In this document: piece after piece, positions 1 through 6,776 of the stretch | How positions within the stretch are numbered: the first letter of the stretch is position 1 | How the letters are laid out: each line of letters starts with the position of its first letter | NCBI GenBank assembly: GCA_002431905.1 | Contig: DJER01000004.1 | Coordinates: 1 to 36,429 of the forward strand | DNA length: 36,429 nucleotides | Direction of reading: 5' to 3' | Source of the DNA: Christensenella sp. UBA5893 | GTDB lineage: Bacteria; Bacillota; Clostridia; Christensenellales; UBA1242 | Translations under genes and position numbers: made by a program | Notes under the pieces: generated by a model | The model's input: only the letters and a program-made list of their open reading frames with translations | The model's database searches: none | Told to the model about the DNA's origin: nothing

Positions 1-2
1 TA

Positions 3-869
3 AATACAATTTATGGAATACTTAAAAATGAAAGATATATCGGTAAATACACAAAAGATAATGAAGTATATACAAATATGTTTCCAAGAATAATTGACGA
101 TGAAACTTTTGCAAAAGTAAAAGCAAGAAGTAAAGTAAATCATTATGGCAAACGCAGTGTAAAAACGGTTTATTTGTTTAGAAATAAACTTGTTTGTGGT
201 TATTGTGGTAAGCCAATAAGTGCAGAAAGTGGAACTACAAGACTTGGCAAAAAGATAAATTATTACAAATGTATTGGTATTAAAAAGTATAGAAATAACT
301 GCATTAAAGAAACAATTAGACAAGATATTTTAGAAGAATATTTATTAAACACAATAATAACTGAATTATCTAAACAAAAAGTGCAAGACCAAATAGTTAA
401 GAAACTAATGGACTTGCAAAACACACCTAAAACAAATACAAACTTAAATATGCTAATTAAAAGCAAAAAACAAGCCGAAACAACACTTAATAACATTATG
501 TCGGCAGTTGAACAAGGCGTTGTGAATAAAACCACTAACAACCGAATGAAAGAACTAGAACAACAGATTGAAGATATAGAAAGACAAATTCTTGTTGAAC
601 GAAGTAAAACAACAATAAAAATAAGTGAAGAAGATATACGAAAGTTTTACATAGAAACATTGAAATTAGAACCACTACTACTAATAGACGCTTTAATAAA
701 ACAAATTAAACTTTATAACGATAAAGTAGAAATAACATTCAACACACCAACATTACAGAGTCCTAACGATAAGGGCTCTTTTTTAATGCTTAAAAATAGA
801 ATGAAAAAGATAATTCAAAACAAACCACAACCAGCATTTATTGATATGAGTGTTGAATTTTATGTATAG
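3..869 (+). CDS. Large serine recombinase, C-terminal part (cut by window edge)
   Basis: The reading frame is open from base 3, with the catalytic N-terminus outside the window. The first visible residues (NTIYGILKNERYIGKY, then a PRIIDDETF segment just after the Met codon at base 78) match the end of the 'Recombinase' DNA-binding domain of large serine integrases. A zinc beta-ribbon follows, with cysteine pairs at about bases 195-206 and at about 270 and 300. A Lys/Glu-rich coiled coil (about bases 430-640) and a basic tail finish it. This order is standard for large serine recombinases, which integrate and excise phages and conjugative elements. The Met at 78 is internal, not the start. The stop is TAG at 867, followed by a strong terminator. 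Such genes usually lie at an element end, so the boundary may be just downstream. The family call is confident, the element type is unknown. Confidence 0.9.
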   Translation, partial: NTIYGILKNERYIGKYTKDNEVYTNMFPRIIDDETFAKVKARSKVNHYGKRSVKTVYLFRNKLVCGYCGKPISAESGTTRLGKKINYYKCIGIKKYRNNCIKETIRQDILEEYLLNTIITELSKQKVQDQIVKKLMDLQNTPKTNTNLNMLIKSKKQAETTLNNIMSAVEQGVVNKTTNNRMKELEQQIEDIERQILVERSKTTIKISEEDIRKFYIETLKLEPLLLIDALIKQIKLYNDKVEITFNTPTLQSPNDKGSFLMLKNRMKKIIQNKPQPAFIDMSVEFYV

Positions 870-942
870 CATTTAATCGTGGCTATTTATTCCATGGTGA
901 ACTTGACAACCGCCAAAATGATTTATTCTTGGCAATTAAGAC

Positions 943-980
943 AAAGAAAGAACAAACATGTTCTTTCTTTTCTCTTTTTT
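943..980 (+). terminator. Rho-independent terminator of the recombinase
   Basis: Perfect 11-bp stem AAAGAAAGAAC (943-953) with its complement at 960-970, a six-base loop, then a T-rich tail. It ends transcription about 75 bases after the recombinase stop. Confidence 0.8.
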
Positions 981-1056
981 GATATTATGTTTCATTTTGT
1001 CTTATTGTCAAGCACCTTTCACGGCATAAACCGCCACTTATAATTGCATTTGAATA

Positions 1057-1107
1057 AATAAAAAAGCCTAAACCAAACACTTAATTAAAAGTATTCGATT
1101 TAGACTT
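1057..1107 (-). terminator. Minus-strand terminator-like hairpin
   Basis: Two 19-base arms (1064-1082 and 1089-1107) pair when read as minus-strand RNA. All four non-Watson-Crick positions become G-U pairs on that strand, but would be C-A mismatches on the plus strand. A run of Ts follows on the minus strand (1057-1063). No minus-strand gene is visible in front of it, so it may be a remnant of element or host DNA, or part of a small RNA. Confidence 0.45.
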
Positions 1108-1206
1108 TAATTGGTGCACCAAAGGATGTCGGCTGTTGCCGGCAATTTTTGTATAGTTTTATGAATATTGTTAATATATTTTTATTTTTACACATAAATA
1201 TGTTAA

Positions 1207-1212
1207 TATATT
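1207..1212 (+). promoter_or_regulatory. Likely -10 box of the 1217 lipoprotein gene
   Basis: TATATT ends four bases before the ATG at 1217, and no Shine-Dalgarno sequence is present. If this is the -10, transcription would start at or inside the start codon (leaderless mRNA). The -35 is weak, so confidence is moderate. The box lies within the second copy of the direct repeat TGTTAATATATT. Confidence 0.4.
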
Positions 1213-1216
1213 ATAT

Positions 1217-2152
1217 ATGAAAGCAAAAAGAGTATTAGTTGTTATAATTTGTTTATGTATGTTTTTGTTGTGTGGTTGCACTGTGCCCACACAATACACT
1301 TTGGAACAAAAAGAAAATGGTGAAGTAACACAAACAATATATGCGCCATTTTCTGTTAATGAACTTGTTGAATACGGAATAGATAGTGAAACCGCAAAAG
1401 GTATTGGTGATGAAGTAAAAAATGAAATAGACAAAAGATTTGTAAATAGATATCTCAATTTCCAAACAAAACTTGCAAGTGATGATGGGCTTACTGATAG
1501 TGATAAAAGTTTGCTTGCATCATTTTGCCCATCGCAAGAAGATATGCTTGGAAAAGGTTTGTTGTTTGGTAATTCAACAAGCACTGGTATTACTTATGAA
1601 TTCAAATTTAAAAATGCAATAGCATATTACTATTTTAACACTAATTATAAGTATAATGAACTTATTGAAGAATTAAAAAAAGATGATGCAAAAGTGGTTC
1701 ATAACTTTTTGACAACCGACAAGGTTTATACAAACAAAACAATATATTCAGTCAATGTTGAATATGCAACAACTATGAGTTTTGCAAAATATCTAAACAC
1801 AATTTCAAAAAAAGTTCTTGAAGATAAGTTAAAAGATAACACAATTTTAACCGATACACAAAAAGAAAAAATATATAACGAAGTCCCACCAAAAGATTTC
1901 TTGTATAGATATGGCACATCGTCAAGACGACTTCATAGTGATGCTGATAATATTAGGAATATCAATGGTATGTATTACCATGAATGGAATATGACAATAG
2001 ATAATGCCGATAGAGAAATAACAACATGGAACACCTATGCAAATGCAAAAGCATGGTATGGCTTGGCATTGATTGCAACTGTTGTTTTGGTTGTTGTCTT
2101 AATGTTGTTTTTTGGAATTGATGATAAAAAGGTCGCAAAAAATGGACTATAA
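1217..2152 (+). CDS. Lipoprotein with C-terminal membrane anchor (LppM-like candidate)
   Basis: This 311-residue protein starts with a basic N-terminus and hydrophobic stretch ending in the lipobox LLCGC, so Cys21 would be lipidated after signal peptidase II cleavage. A mixed alpha/beta extracellular region follows. A hydrophobic segment near residues 280-298 (LALIATVVLVVVLMLFF) and a short basic tail form a second anchor. This N-lipid plus C-terminal helix layout resembles LppM/DUF3153 proteins, but that match was not searched. No ribosome binding site precedes the ATG. It is the first gene of a run through Smr, GlmU-GlmM and two peptidases, overlapping the Smr gene by 11 bases, which suggests a cell-envelope role. 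No specific function is recognised. Confidence 0.8.
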   Translation: MKAKRVLVVIICLCMFLLCGCTVPTQYTLEQKENGEVTQTIYAPFSVNELVEYGIDSETAKGIGDEVKNEIDKRFVNRYLNFQTKLASDDGLTDSDKSLLASFCPSQEDMLGKGLLFGNSTSTGITYEFKFKNAIAYYYFNTNYKYNELIEELKKDDAKVVHNFLTTDKVYTNKTIYSVNVEYATTMSFAKYLNTISKKVLEDKLKDNTILTDTQKEKIYNEVPPKDFLYRYGTSSRRLHSDADNIRNINGMYYHEWNMTIDNADREITTWNTYANAKAWYGLALIATVVLVVVLMLFFGIDDKKVAKNGL

Positions 2153-2486
2153 ACAACTAAATTTAAAGGAAAATTCCCCAACGGTTGAACAAGCACTTGC
2201 AATATTTGAGATCGAATTGGAAACTTGCGAGTTGGAAGGGGTTAAACTTATAAAAGTTTTACATGGCTATGGTTCTCATGGTAGGGGTGGTGATATTTGC
2301 AAAAATTTAAGGCAATTATGCTTTAAACTTAAAAAAGAGAAAAAAATAAAAGATTTTTTGCTTGGCAACGAATGGGATTTGGCAAACCAAAAATGTTTTG
2401 ATATTATAACAAAATTAAATGATTATCACGATGACAATGATTTGGGCACAAATAACCCCGGGATAACATTTGTTGTTTTAAAATAA
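2142..2486 (+). CDS. Stand-alone Smr-domain protein (possible nicking nuclease)
   Basis: A 114-residue protein from ATG 2142. The signature LHGYGSHGRGG (residues about 40-50) is the glycine/histidine loop of Smr domains, known from the C-terminus of MutS2 and from small stand-alone proteins that nick or cleave nucleic acid. The domain fills the protein and there is no MutS part. I chose 2142 because AAAAGG lies about ten bases upstream and the coding overlap with the lipoprotein stays short. ATG 2121 or TTG 2112 would add 7-10 residues. The sequence is divergent after the motif. Its role in an envelope operon is unclear. It could act on RNA or DNA, or simply be carried along. Confidence 0.75.
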   Translation: MDYKQLNLKENSPTVEQALAIFEIELETCELEGVKLIKVLHGYGSHGRGGDICKNLRQLCFKLKKEKKIKDFLLGNEWDLANQKCFDIITKLNDYHDDNDLGTNNPGITFVVLK

Positions 2487-2529
2487 ACAAAAAAATTAAA
2501 TCATTCATATATATTTTTTGGAGAATAAT

Positions 2530-4383
2530 ATGAGTGATTTTTTTAATATAGATCGTTCTTCAGTTGTTGACTCATCAGTTAAATTGACTGGAGAAATAAA
2601 CATTGGGGAAAATTGTAAAATACAAAATTCAAGGCTAAACAATGTAACAATTGGCGATAATGTTACAATTATTGATAGTAATATTGACGGTGCAGAAATA
2701 CATAACAATATTAACATTGGACCATATGCAAGAATAAGACCAAACAGCATAATAATGGATGGAGTGAGTATTGGTAATTTTTGCGAAATAAAAAATAGCT
2801 TTATCGGAGAAAGGTCAAAAATACCACATTTAAGTTATGTTGGTGATGCTGACATTGGAAAAGATTGCAACATCGGTTGTGGTGTTATTTTTTGTAATTA
2901 TGACGGAAAAAACAAAACAAGAAGTGTTGTTGGCGACAGGGTTTTTATTGGTAGCAACTGCAACATAATTTCGCCGGTAATTTTGGAAGATGAAACTTTT
3001 ATTGCTGCAGGAACAACTGTTACTGACAATGTTTCAAAAGGCGAATTTTGTATTGGAAGAAGTCGAAATGAAATAAAACATAGTGTGCTAAATATGTATT
3101 TGCAAAATTTTTCTAGTCCACTCAAATATTTTGGAACAGACGGAATCCGTGGTGTGTTTGGGGAAAAGTTAACTCTTGAACTTTGTCAAGAAGTTGGATT
3201 TTCTCTTGCGAAAATGACAAAAAATGCAAAGGTGCTTATTGGTAGAGATACGAGAGAAAGTGGCGAAAAGATATTGCAAAGTGTTGCAAAAGGCTTGGCT
3301 CAAAATGGAGCAGAAATTTTTGATGCAGGAATAATCTCAACTGCCGGCGTTGCGTTTTTAACCAGATTTTTTGAGTTCGACTATGGTGTGATGATAACCG
3401 CAAGTCATAATCCTAGCGAATATAACGGAATAAAGATTTTTAATAAAAATGGATATAAATTGAATGAAAATCAAGAAATTATGCTTGAAAAAGGTCTAAA
3501 ATTGCAAAAATCAAATAAAAAACCACAAATTAAAAAAGTTAGCATTGATGCATATATTAAATTTTTAAACCTTGTTTGCGACAAAGATTTAAGTGATTTG
3601 AAAATATTTTTAGATTTGTCAAATGGCGCAGTAAGTTCATATGCAAAAGCAATTTTTGAAAGTTTGGGAGCAAAAACTGTTGTTGTTAATGATGGTGGCG
3701 AAATTAACAAAAATGCAAGTGTTTTAGATGAAAATATATTTATACAGAATATGAAAAAATCAAAATGTGATATTGGCTTTTGCTTTGATGGAGATGCTGA
3801 CAGAGTTATGTGCATAACAAAAGACAATATTGTACTTGACGGAGATAAAATTCTTTGGATACTTGCAAAATATAAAAACGAAAAATATGCAGTTGGTACA
3901 ATAATGACAAATATGGCACTTGAAAAACATTTGGAAAAAATTGGAACAAGGTTAATAAGAACTGATGTCGGAGATAGAAACATTGCAAAGATTATGAAAT
4001 CAAAAAAGTATAATATAGGCGCAGAAACAAGTGGGCACGTTATTATAAGCGAACTTTCAACAACGGGAGATGGAATTTTAACTGCACTTTACTTGTTAAA
4101 GATATACAAAGAAAAACCTGAACTATTTGATAAAGCAATAAAATTGAATATGTATTCAACTGTTAATTTAAGCGTAAAAACAGAAAATAAAAAGATAATC
4201 AAGAGCGATGCTGTATTGCTTGAAATCAAAAGGCAAGAAAAAGCACTTGCAGGCAGTGGAAGAATTATTGTTAGAGCGAGTGGAACTGAACCAAAGATTA
4301 GAATAACGGTTGAATGTGTAGACAACCAAAAAGCACAAAAGATTGCAAATAAAATTAAAAAGACCATTGAAAGTTTGTTATGA
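2530..4383 (+). CDS. Fusion: GlmU-type GlcN-1-P acetyltransferase + GlmM phosphoglucosamine mutase
   Basis: 617 residues from ATG 2530; GGAG at 2520-2523 sets the start. Residues about 8-190 form hexapeptide repeats closely following the GlmU acetyltransferase domain: ARIRP (R70), EIKN (K88), IPHLSYVGD (H100, Y103), FCNYDGKNK (N123, Y124, K127/K129) and IAAGTTVT match its catalytic and acetyl-CoA residues. Residues about 197-617 are a full GlmM: FGTDGIRG, active-site Ser292 in TASHNP, metal loop DGDADR (420-425), sugar loop AETSGH and phosphate loop RASGTEP. Together the halves would convert GlcN-6-P to GlcN-1-P and then GlcNAc-1-P. The uridylyltransferase domain that normally precedes the GlmU hexapeptide domain is absent. 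The next gene overlaps by ATGA. The domain calls are strong; the fused two-step function is inferred. Confidence 0.9.
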   Translation: MSDFFNIDRSSVVDSSVKLTGEINIGENCKIQNSRLNNVTIGDNVTIIDSNIDGAEIHNNINIGPYARIRPNSIIMDGVSIGNFCEIKNSFIGERSKIPHLSYVGDADIGKDCNIGCGVIFCNYDGKNKTRSVVGDRVFIGSNCNIISPVILEDETFIAAGTTVTDNVSKGEFCIGRSRNEIKHSVLNMYLQNFSSPLKYFGTDGIRGVFGEKLTLELCQEVGFSLAKMTKNAKVLIGRDTRESGEKILQSVAKGLAQNGAEIFDAGIISTAGVAFLTRFFEFDYGVMITASHNPSEYNGIKIFNKNGYKLNENQEIMLEKGLKLQKSNKKPQIKKVSIDAYIKFLNLVCDKDLSDLKIFLDLSNGAVSSYAKAIFESLGAKTVVVNDGGEINKNASVLDENIFIQNMKKSKCDIGFCFDGDADRVMCITKDNIVLDGDKILWILAKYKNEKYAVGTIMTNMALEKHLEKIGTRLIRTDVGDRNIAKIMKSKKYNIGAETSGHVIISELSTTGDGILTALYLLKIYKEKPELFDKAIKLNMYSTVNLSVKTENKKIIKSDAVLLEIKRQEKALAGSGRIIVRASGTEPKIRITVECVDNQKAQKIANKIKKTIESLL

Positions 4384-5219
4384 TAGATAATTTTGAATTT
4401 TTGCAATCAAGAATTGATGAATTAAAAAAATCTTATAAATGTTATGTTTATGGCAAGAGTATGCTAGGTCAAGATTTGATTGCTTTTCATATTGGAAGAT
4501 ATACAAGTAAGCAAATATTGATAACTGGGGGAATACATGCAAGAGAATATATTTCAACATTGCTTTGCTTGTATCTTGTTAAGAACATTAAAATTGATGT
4601 TGGTTGCTATATTTTGCCAATGCTTAATCCAGATGGAATAAGATTATGTCTTGATGGAACTGAATGGATAAAAGATGAACAGACAAAACAAATGATAAAA
4701 AGAATAAACAAAAGTCAAGATTTTAGTCTTTTTAAAGCAAATGCGTATGGTGTTGATTTAAACGAAAATTTTGATGCGGGGTTTGGAGAGGGGAAATTTA
4801 TAAAATTTTTGCCCAATAGTAATGGCTATTTGGGAGAAAATCCTAATAGTTATGAGAACAAATATTTGCTTAATTTTGTTAAAAAGAAAAAGATTGCAGT
4901 AAGTTTGTCATATCATTCAAAAGGCGAAGTTGTTTATTATGGTTTTTGTAAATTAAATAAAAAACAACTAAATTTATCAAAAAAATTGGCAAAAATGGTG
5001 TCAAAATCATTAAAATATAAAAAAATAAGGTCAAAAAATAGTTTTGCAGGGTTCAGTGATTATATGTCTTATGTAAAAAATATTCCAAGTGTAACCATTG
5101 AACTTGGCAGTGATAACTATTCACATCCAATAGAATTTGATAAACTTGATGAAATAAAAAAAGGTCAAATTGATATGATAAAAAAGGTCGCAGGAGTTTT
5201 TTGTGATGCAAATATGTGA
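4380..5219 (+). CDS. M14-family zinc carboxypeptidase, likely murein gamma-D-Glu-diamino acid endopeptidase type
   Basis: 279 residues, overlapping the previous stop by four bases (ATGA), so translation is probably coupled. Zinc ligands are visible as HARE (H53, E56) and a later His in SLSYHSKG (H179). The catalytic Glu lies in VTIELGS (E241). LNPDG and GVDLNENFDAGFG are typical of the clostridial/bacillar branch that cleaves gamma-D-glutamyl-meso-diaminopimelate bonds, although the usual Arg of the N-R substrate motif is Glu here (LNENFD). No signal peptide is seen, so it probably acts on imported murein peptides in the cytoplasm. Placement between an amino-sugar enzyme and a dipeptidase supports a murein-recycling role. 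Substrate is inferred. Confidence 0.85.
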   Translation: MIDNFEFLQSRIDELKKSYKCYVYGKSMLGQDLIAFHIGRYTSKQILITGGIHAREYISTLLCLYLVKNIKIDVGCYILPMLNPDGIRLCLDGTEWIKDEQTKQMIKRINKSQDFSLFKANAYGVDLNENFDAGFGEGKFIKFLPNSNGYLGENPNSYENKYLLNFVKKKKIAVSLSYHSKGEVVYYGFCKLNKKQLNLSKKLAKMVSKSLKYKKIRSKNSFAGFSDYMSYVKNIPSVTIELGSDNYSHPIEFDKLDEIKKGQIDMIKKVAGVFCDANM

Positions 5220-6027
5220 ACTACATAATGATTATTTAACAGAATTAAAAGATAATAAAGAAATAAAAAATTATTTGCAAAATCAAAAAGGATTAAAGGT
5301 TTTGCTTTCGCCAATTTGGACAACAAAACTTAAAGATGTTAAGGCATTTGCATTTGATAAATTGAATTTAATAAAAAAATTAAATATAAATTATGATATT
5401 AAATTATGCTTTGAAGATATGGGATTTTTTGACAATGATTTTGACTTCTTAAAAAAAATAAAAACATTTTATGCCGGTCTTGTTTGGAATGATGATAACA
5501 AGTATGCTGGTGGAGCATATGGTAAGGGTAATTTAACAAAAAAAGGCAAAATACTTGTTCAAAATCTTGAAAATGAAAATATATATGTTGATACTGCACA
5601 TATGAACATATGCACATTCAATTCGTTTTTGGCTGTAACAAATAAACCAATTTTTTGTTCGCATACAGGTTTTTATGATATTATTCCAGATAAGCGAAAT
5701 TTAACGAAAAATCAAATTGAAGATATAGTAAAATCAAACGGACTTATTGGGCTTTATTTTGTTGGGAAATACATTTCAAAAAAACGAGTACAGATTAAAG
5801 ATGTTGTAAAAAATATCAAGTATTTTGTTGATAATTTTGGATATAAAAATTTGGCTGTTGGTAGTGATTTTTATGGGACAACCGACTTGCCAAAAGGAAT
5901 AAGTACATATAAAGATTTTTCAAAAATTGAGCAAGAACTTATCAAAAATGGTATAAATAAATCACAAATTGATGCAATTTTTTATAAAAATTTTTTAAAT
6001 TTCCAAAAAAATTGTATCCTTAATTAA
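5203..6027 (+). CDS. M19-family (renal dipeptidase-like) membrane dipeptidase homologue, cytoplasmic
   Basis: 274 residues from GTG 5203 (GGAG seven bases upstream); the ATG at 5206 is an equal alternative. It overlaps the M14 gene by 17 bases. Metal-site residues of the M19 amidohydrolase fold are all visible: HND (H8, D10), E71 in FEDMG, TAH (H133), CSH (H154), KRNLT (R165) and VGSDFYG (D222). The WNDDNKYAGGA segment, followed by an LT..GK motif, is also typical. The protein is shorter than many family members (about 310-400 residues) and has no signal peptide. M19 enzymes cleave dipeptides, often with a D-residue at the second position, which fits downstream processing of murein peptides released by the neighbouring M14 enzyme. 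The gene ends at a strong bidirectional terminator. Confidence 0.85.
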   Translation: MMQICELHNDYLTELKDNKEIKNYLQNQKGLKVLLSPIWTTKLKDVKAFAFDKLNLIKKLNINYDIKLCFEDMGFFDNDFDFLKKIKTFYAGLVWNDDNKYAGGAYGKGNLTKKGKILVQNLENENIYVDTAHMNICTFNSFLAVTNKPIFCSHTGFYDIIPDKRNLTKNQIEDIVKSNGLIGLYFVGKYISKKRVQIKDVVKNIKYFVDNFGYKNLAVGSDFYGTTDLPKGISTYKDFSKIEQELIKNGINKSQIDAIFYKNFLNFQKNCILN

Positions 6028-6063
6028 ATTTGTAGTGCATTGTTTTATATGAAAATATAACAA

Positions 6064-6092
6064 AAAATACTCTCGTATTTCGAGAGTATTTT
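6064..6092. terminator. Bidirectional terminator, copy A
   Basis: Perfect 12-bp stem AAAATACTCTCG / CGAGAGTATTTT around the loop TATTT, with an A-run on one side and T-run on the other. It closes the peptidase operon on the plus strand and the XRE gene on the minus strand; the XRE stop codon overlaps the right arm. Confidence 0.85.
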
Positions 6093-6300
6093 AGATTTCA
6101 TATCCAAATAAATATTCCAAAGAAACATTGAAATATTTTGCAATTTTTATCAGGGTATCCATGTCGGGTTCTCGTTTTCCATTTTCCCAAAAACTTATGG
6201 TTTGATTAACCACTCCCAAATCTTCGCCTAATTTGCGTTGAGAGATTCCTTTATCGACACGTAACTCGTATAGCACCTTTCCAAATTTATTATCTTTCAT
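6091..6300 (-). CDS. Small XRE-family (Cro/CI) repressor
   Basis: 69 residues made almost entirely of one helix-turn-helix domain: ISQRKLGEDLGVVNQTISFW covers the turn and recognition helix, followed by ENGKREPDMDTLIKIAKYFNV, the usual HTH_3 end. No other domain is present. It diverges from the zinc-ribbon gene at 6385; the shared 84-base region contains a perfect 10-bp inverted repeat over the -10 of that gene and an additional half-palindrome within its own promoter. It therefore probably represses itself and its neighbour. No Shine-Dalgarno is seen, and TATATA ends five to seven bases before the ATG, so the mRNA may be leaderless. Confidence 0.9.
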   Translation of the reverse strand: MKDNKFGKVLYELRVDKGISQRKLGEDLGVVNQTISFWENGKREPDMDTLIKIAKYFNVSLEYLFGYEI

Positions 6301-6322
6301 AACTTTATATATACAATTATTT

Positions 6323-6363
6323 TCCTACAAAATGTTAATATCCTACAAAATGTAGGATATAAT
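6323..6363 (+). promoter_or_regulatory. Divergent operator/promoter of the XRE and zinc-ribbon genes
   Basis: TCCTACAAAATGT occurs at 6323-6335 and again at 6341-6353, 18 bases apart. The second copy forms a perfect inverted repeat, ATATCCTACA (6338-6347), AAA, TGTAGGATAT (6351-6360), which runs into a consensus TATAAT (6358-6363). The first copy lies in the spacer of the likely minus-strand promoter. A repressor bound here would block both genes; the XRE protein is the obvious candidate. Confidence 0.7.
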
Positions 6364-6384
6364 ATCTAAAAAAGGAGAAAGGAA

Positions 6385-6690
6385 ATGTATTGTAAAAAAT
6401 GTGGGGAAGAATTTGATGATAATGCAACTGTATGCCCAAAATGTGGAGCATCCACAAATGAAGTTAGCAGTGACCCAAAGTTTAACCAATCAAAGACGGG
6501 AATGGGATTCGTTATGGGATTTTTCCTAGGACTTATTGGACTAATTATTGGCATTGCTATTTACCCAGAGGGGACTGTTTCAAGAAAAACATTTGTAAAA
6601 GCATGTTTAATCATCTATTTTATACGCCTTGGTATAATGATTATTTCTGCTATTGCCACTCAAGCCGCAGCAATTTATTATCATAAATAA
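6385..6690 (+). CDS. Zinc-ribbon membrane protein
   Basis: 101 residues. An N-terminal zinc ribbon has two CxxC knuckles (C3/C6 and C17/C20, YCKKCGEEF and CPKCG). After a polar linker there are two hydrophobic segments, about residues 41-60 (FVMGFFLGLIGLIIGIAIYP) and 74-95. A good ribosome binding site (GGAGAAAGG) precedes the ATG. Zinc-ribbon plus transmembrane proteins are common and mostly uncharacterised in Bacillota. The ribbon would face the cytoplasm if the first helix runs inside to outside. Expression is probably controlled by the divergent XRE repressor. Function unknown. Confidence 0.85.
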   Translation: MYCKKCGEEFDDNATVCPKCGASTNEVSSDPKFNQSKTGMGFVMGFFLGLIGLIIGIAIYPEGTVSRKTFVKACLIIYFIRLGIMIISAIATQAAAIYYHK

Positions 6691-6726
6691 TTAGAATATT
6701 AAATATTTTATTTAATTATTTCATTA

Positions 6727-6759
6727 AAAAAATACTCTCGTGTTTCGAGAGTATTTTTT
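6727..6759. terminator. Bidirectional terminator, copy B
   Basis: Perfect 14-bp stem AAAAAATACTCTCG / CGAGAGTATTTTTT around TGTTT. The core is identical to the hairpin at 6064-6092 except for one loop base. It separates the zinc-ribbon gene from the convergent ABC permease gene. Confidence 0.85.
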
Positions 6760-6776
6760 ATTTGTTTTTTTCTGTT

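Larger units (their letters stand above)
870..1216. other. Gene-free stretch beside the recombinase
   Basis: About 350 bases hold no convincing gene. They contain the recombinase terminator, a minus-strand terminator-like hairpin, the 12-base palindrome TTGGTGCACCAA at 1111-1122, and a 12-base direct repeat TGTTAATATATT at 1169-1180 and 1201-1212 just before the lipoprotein gene. An attachment site for the recombinase could lie here, but no duplicated core can be recognised with only one end visible. Confidence 0.5.

Noticed and set aside
870..1216. tRNA gene as attachment site for the recombinase
   Set aside because: No cloverleaf or T-arm consensus could be found; large serine recombinases do not usually use tRNA genes.
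3471..3983. Minus-strand 170-codon frame inside the GlmU-GlmM gene
   Set aside because: It is a shadow of a strongly supported gene: composition is Ser/Phe-rich, no ribosome binding site, and no recognisable motif.
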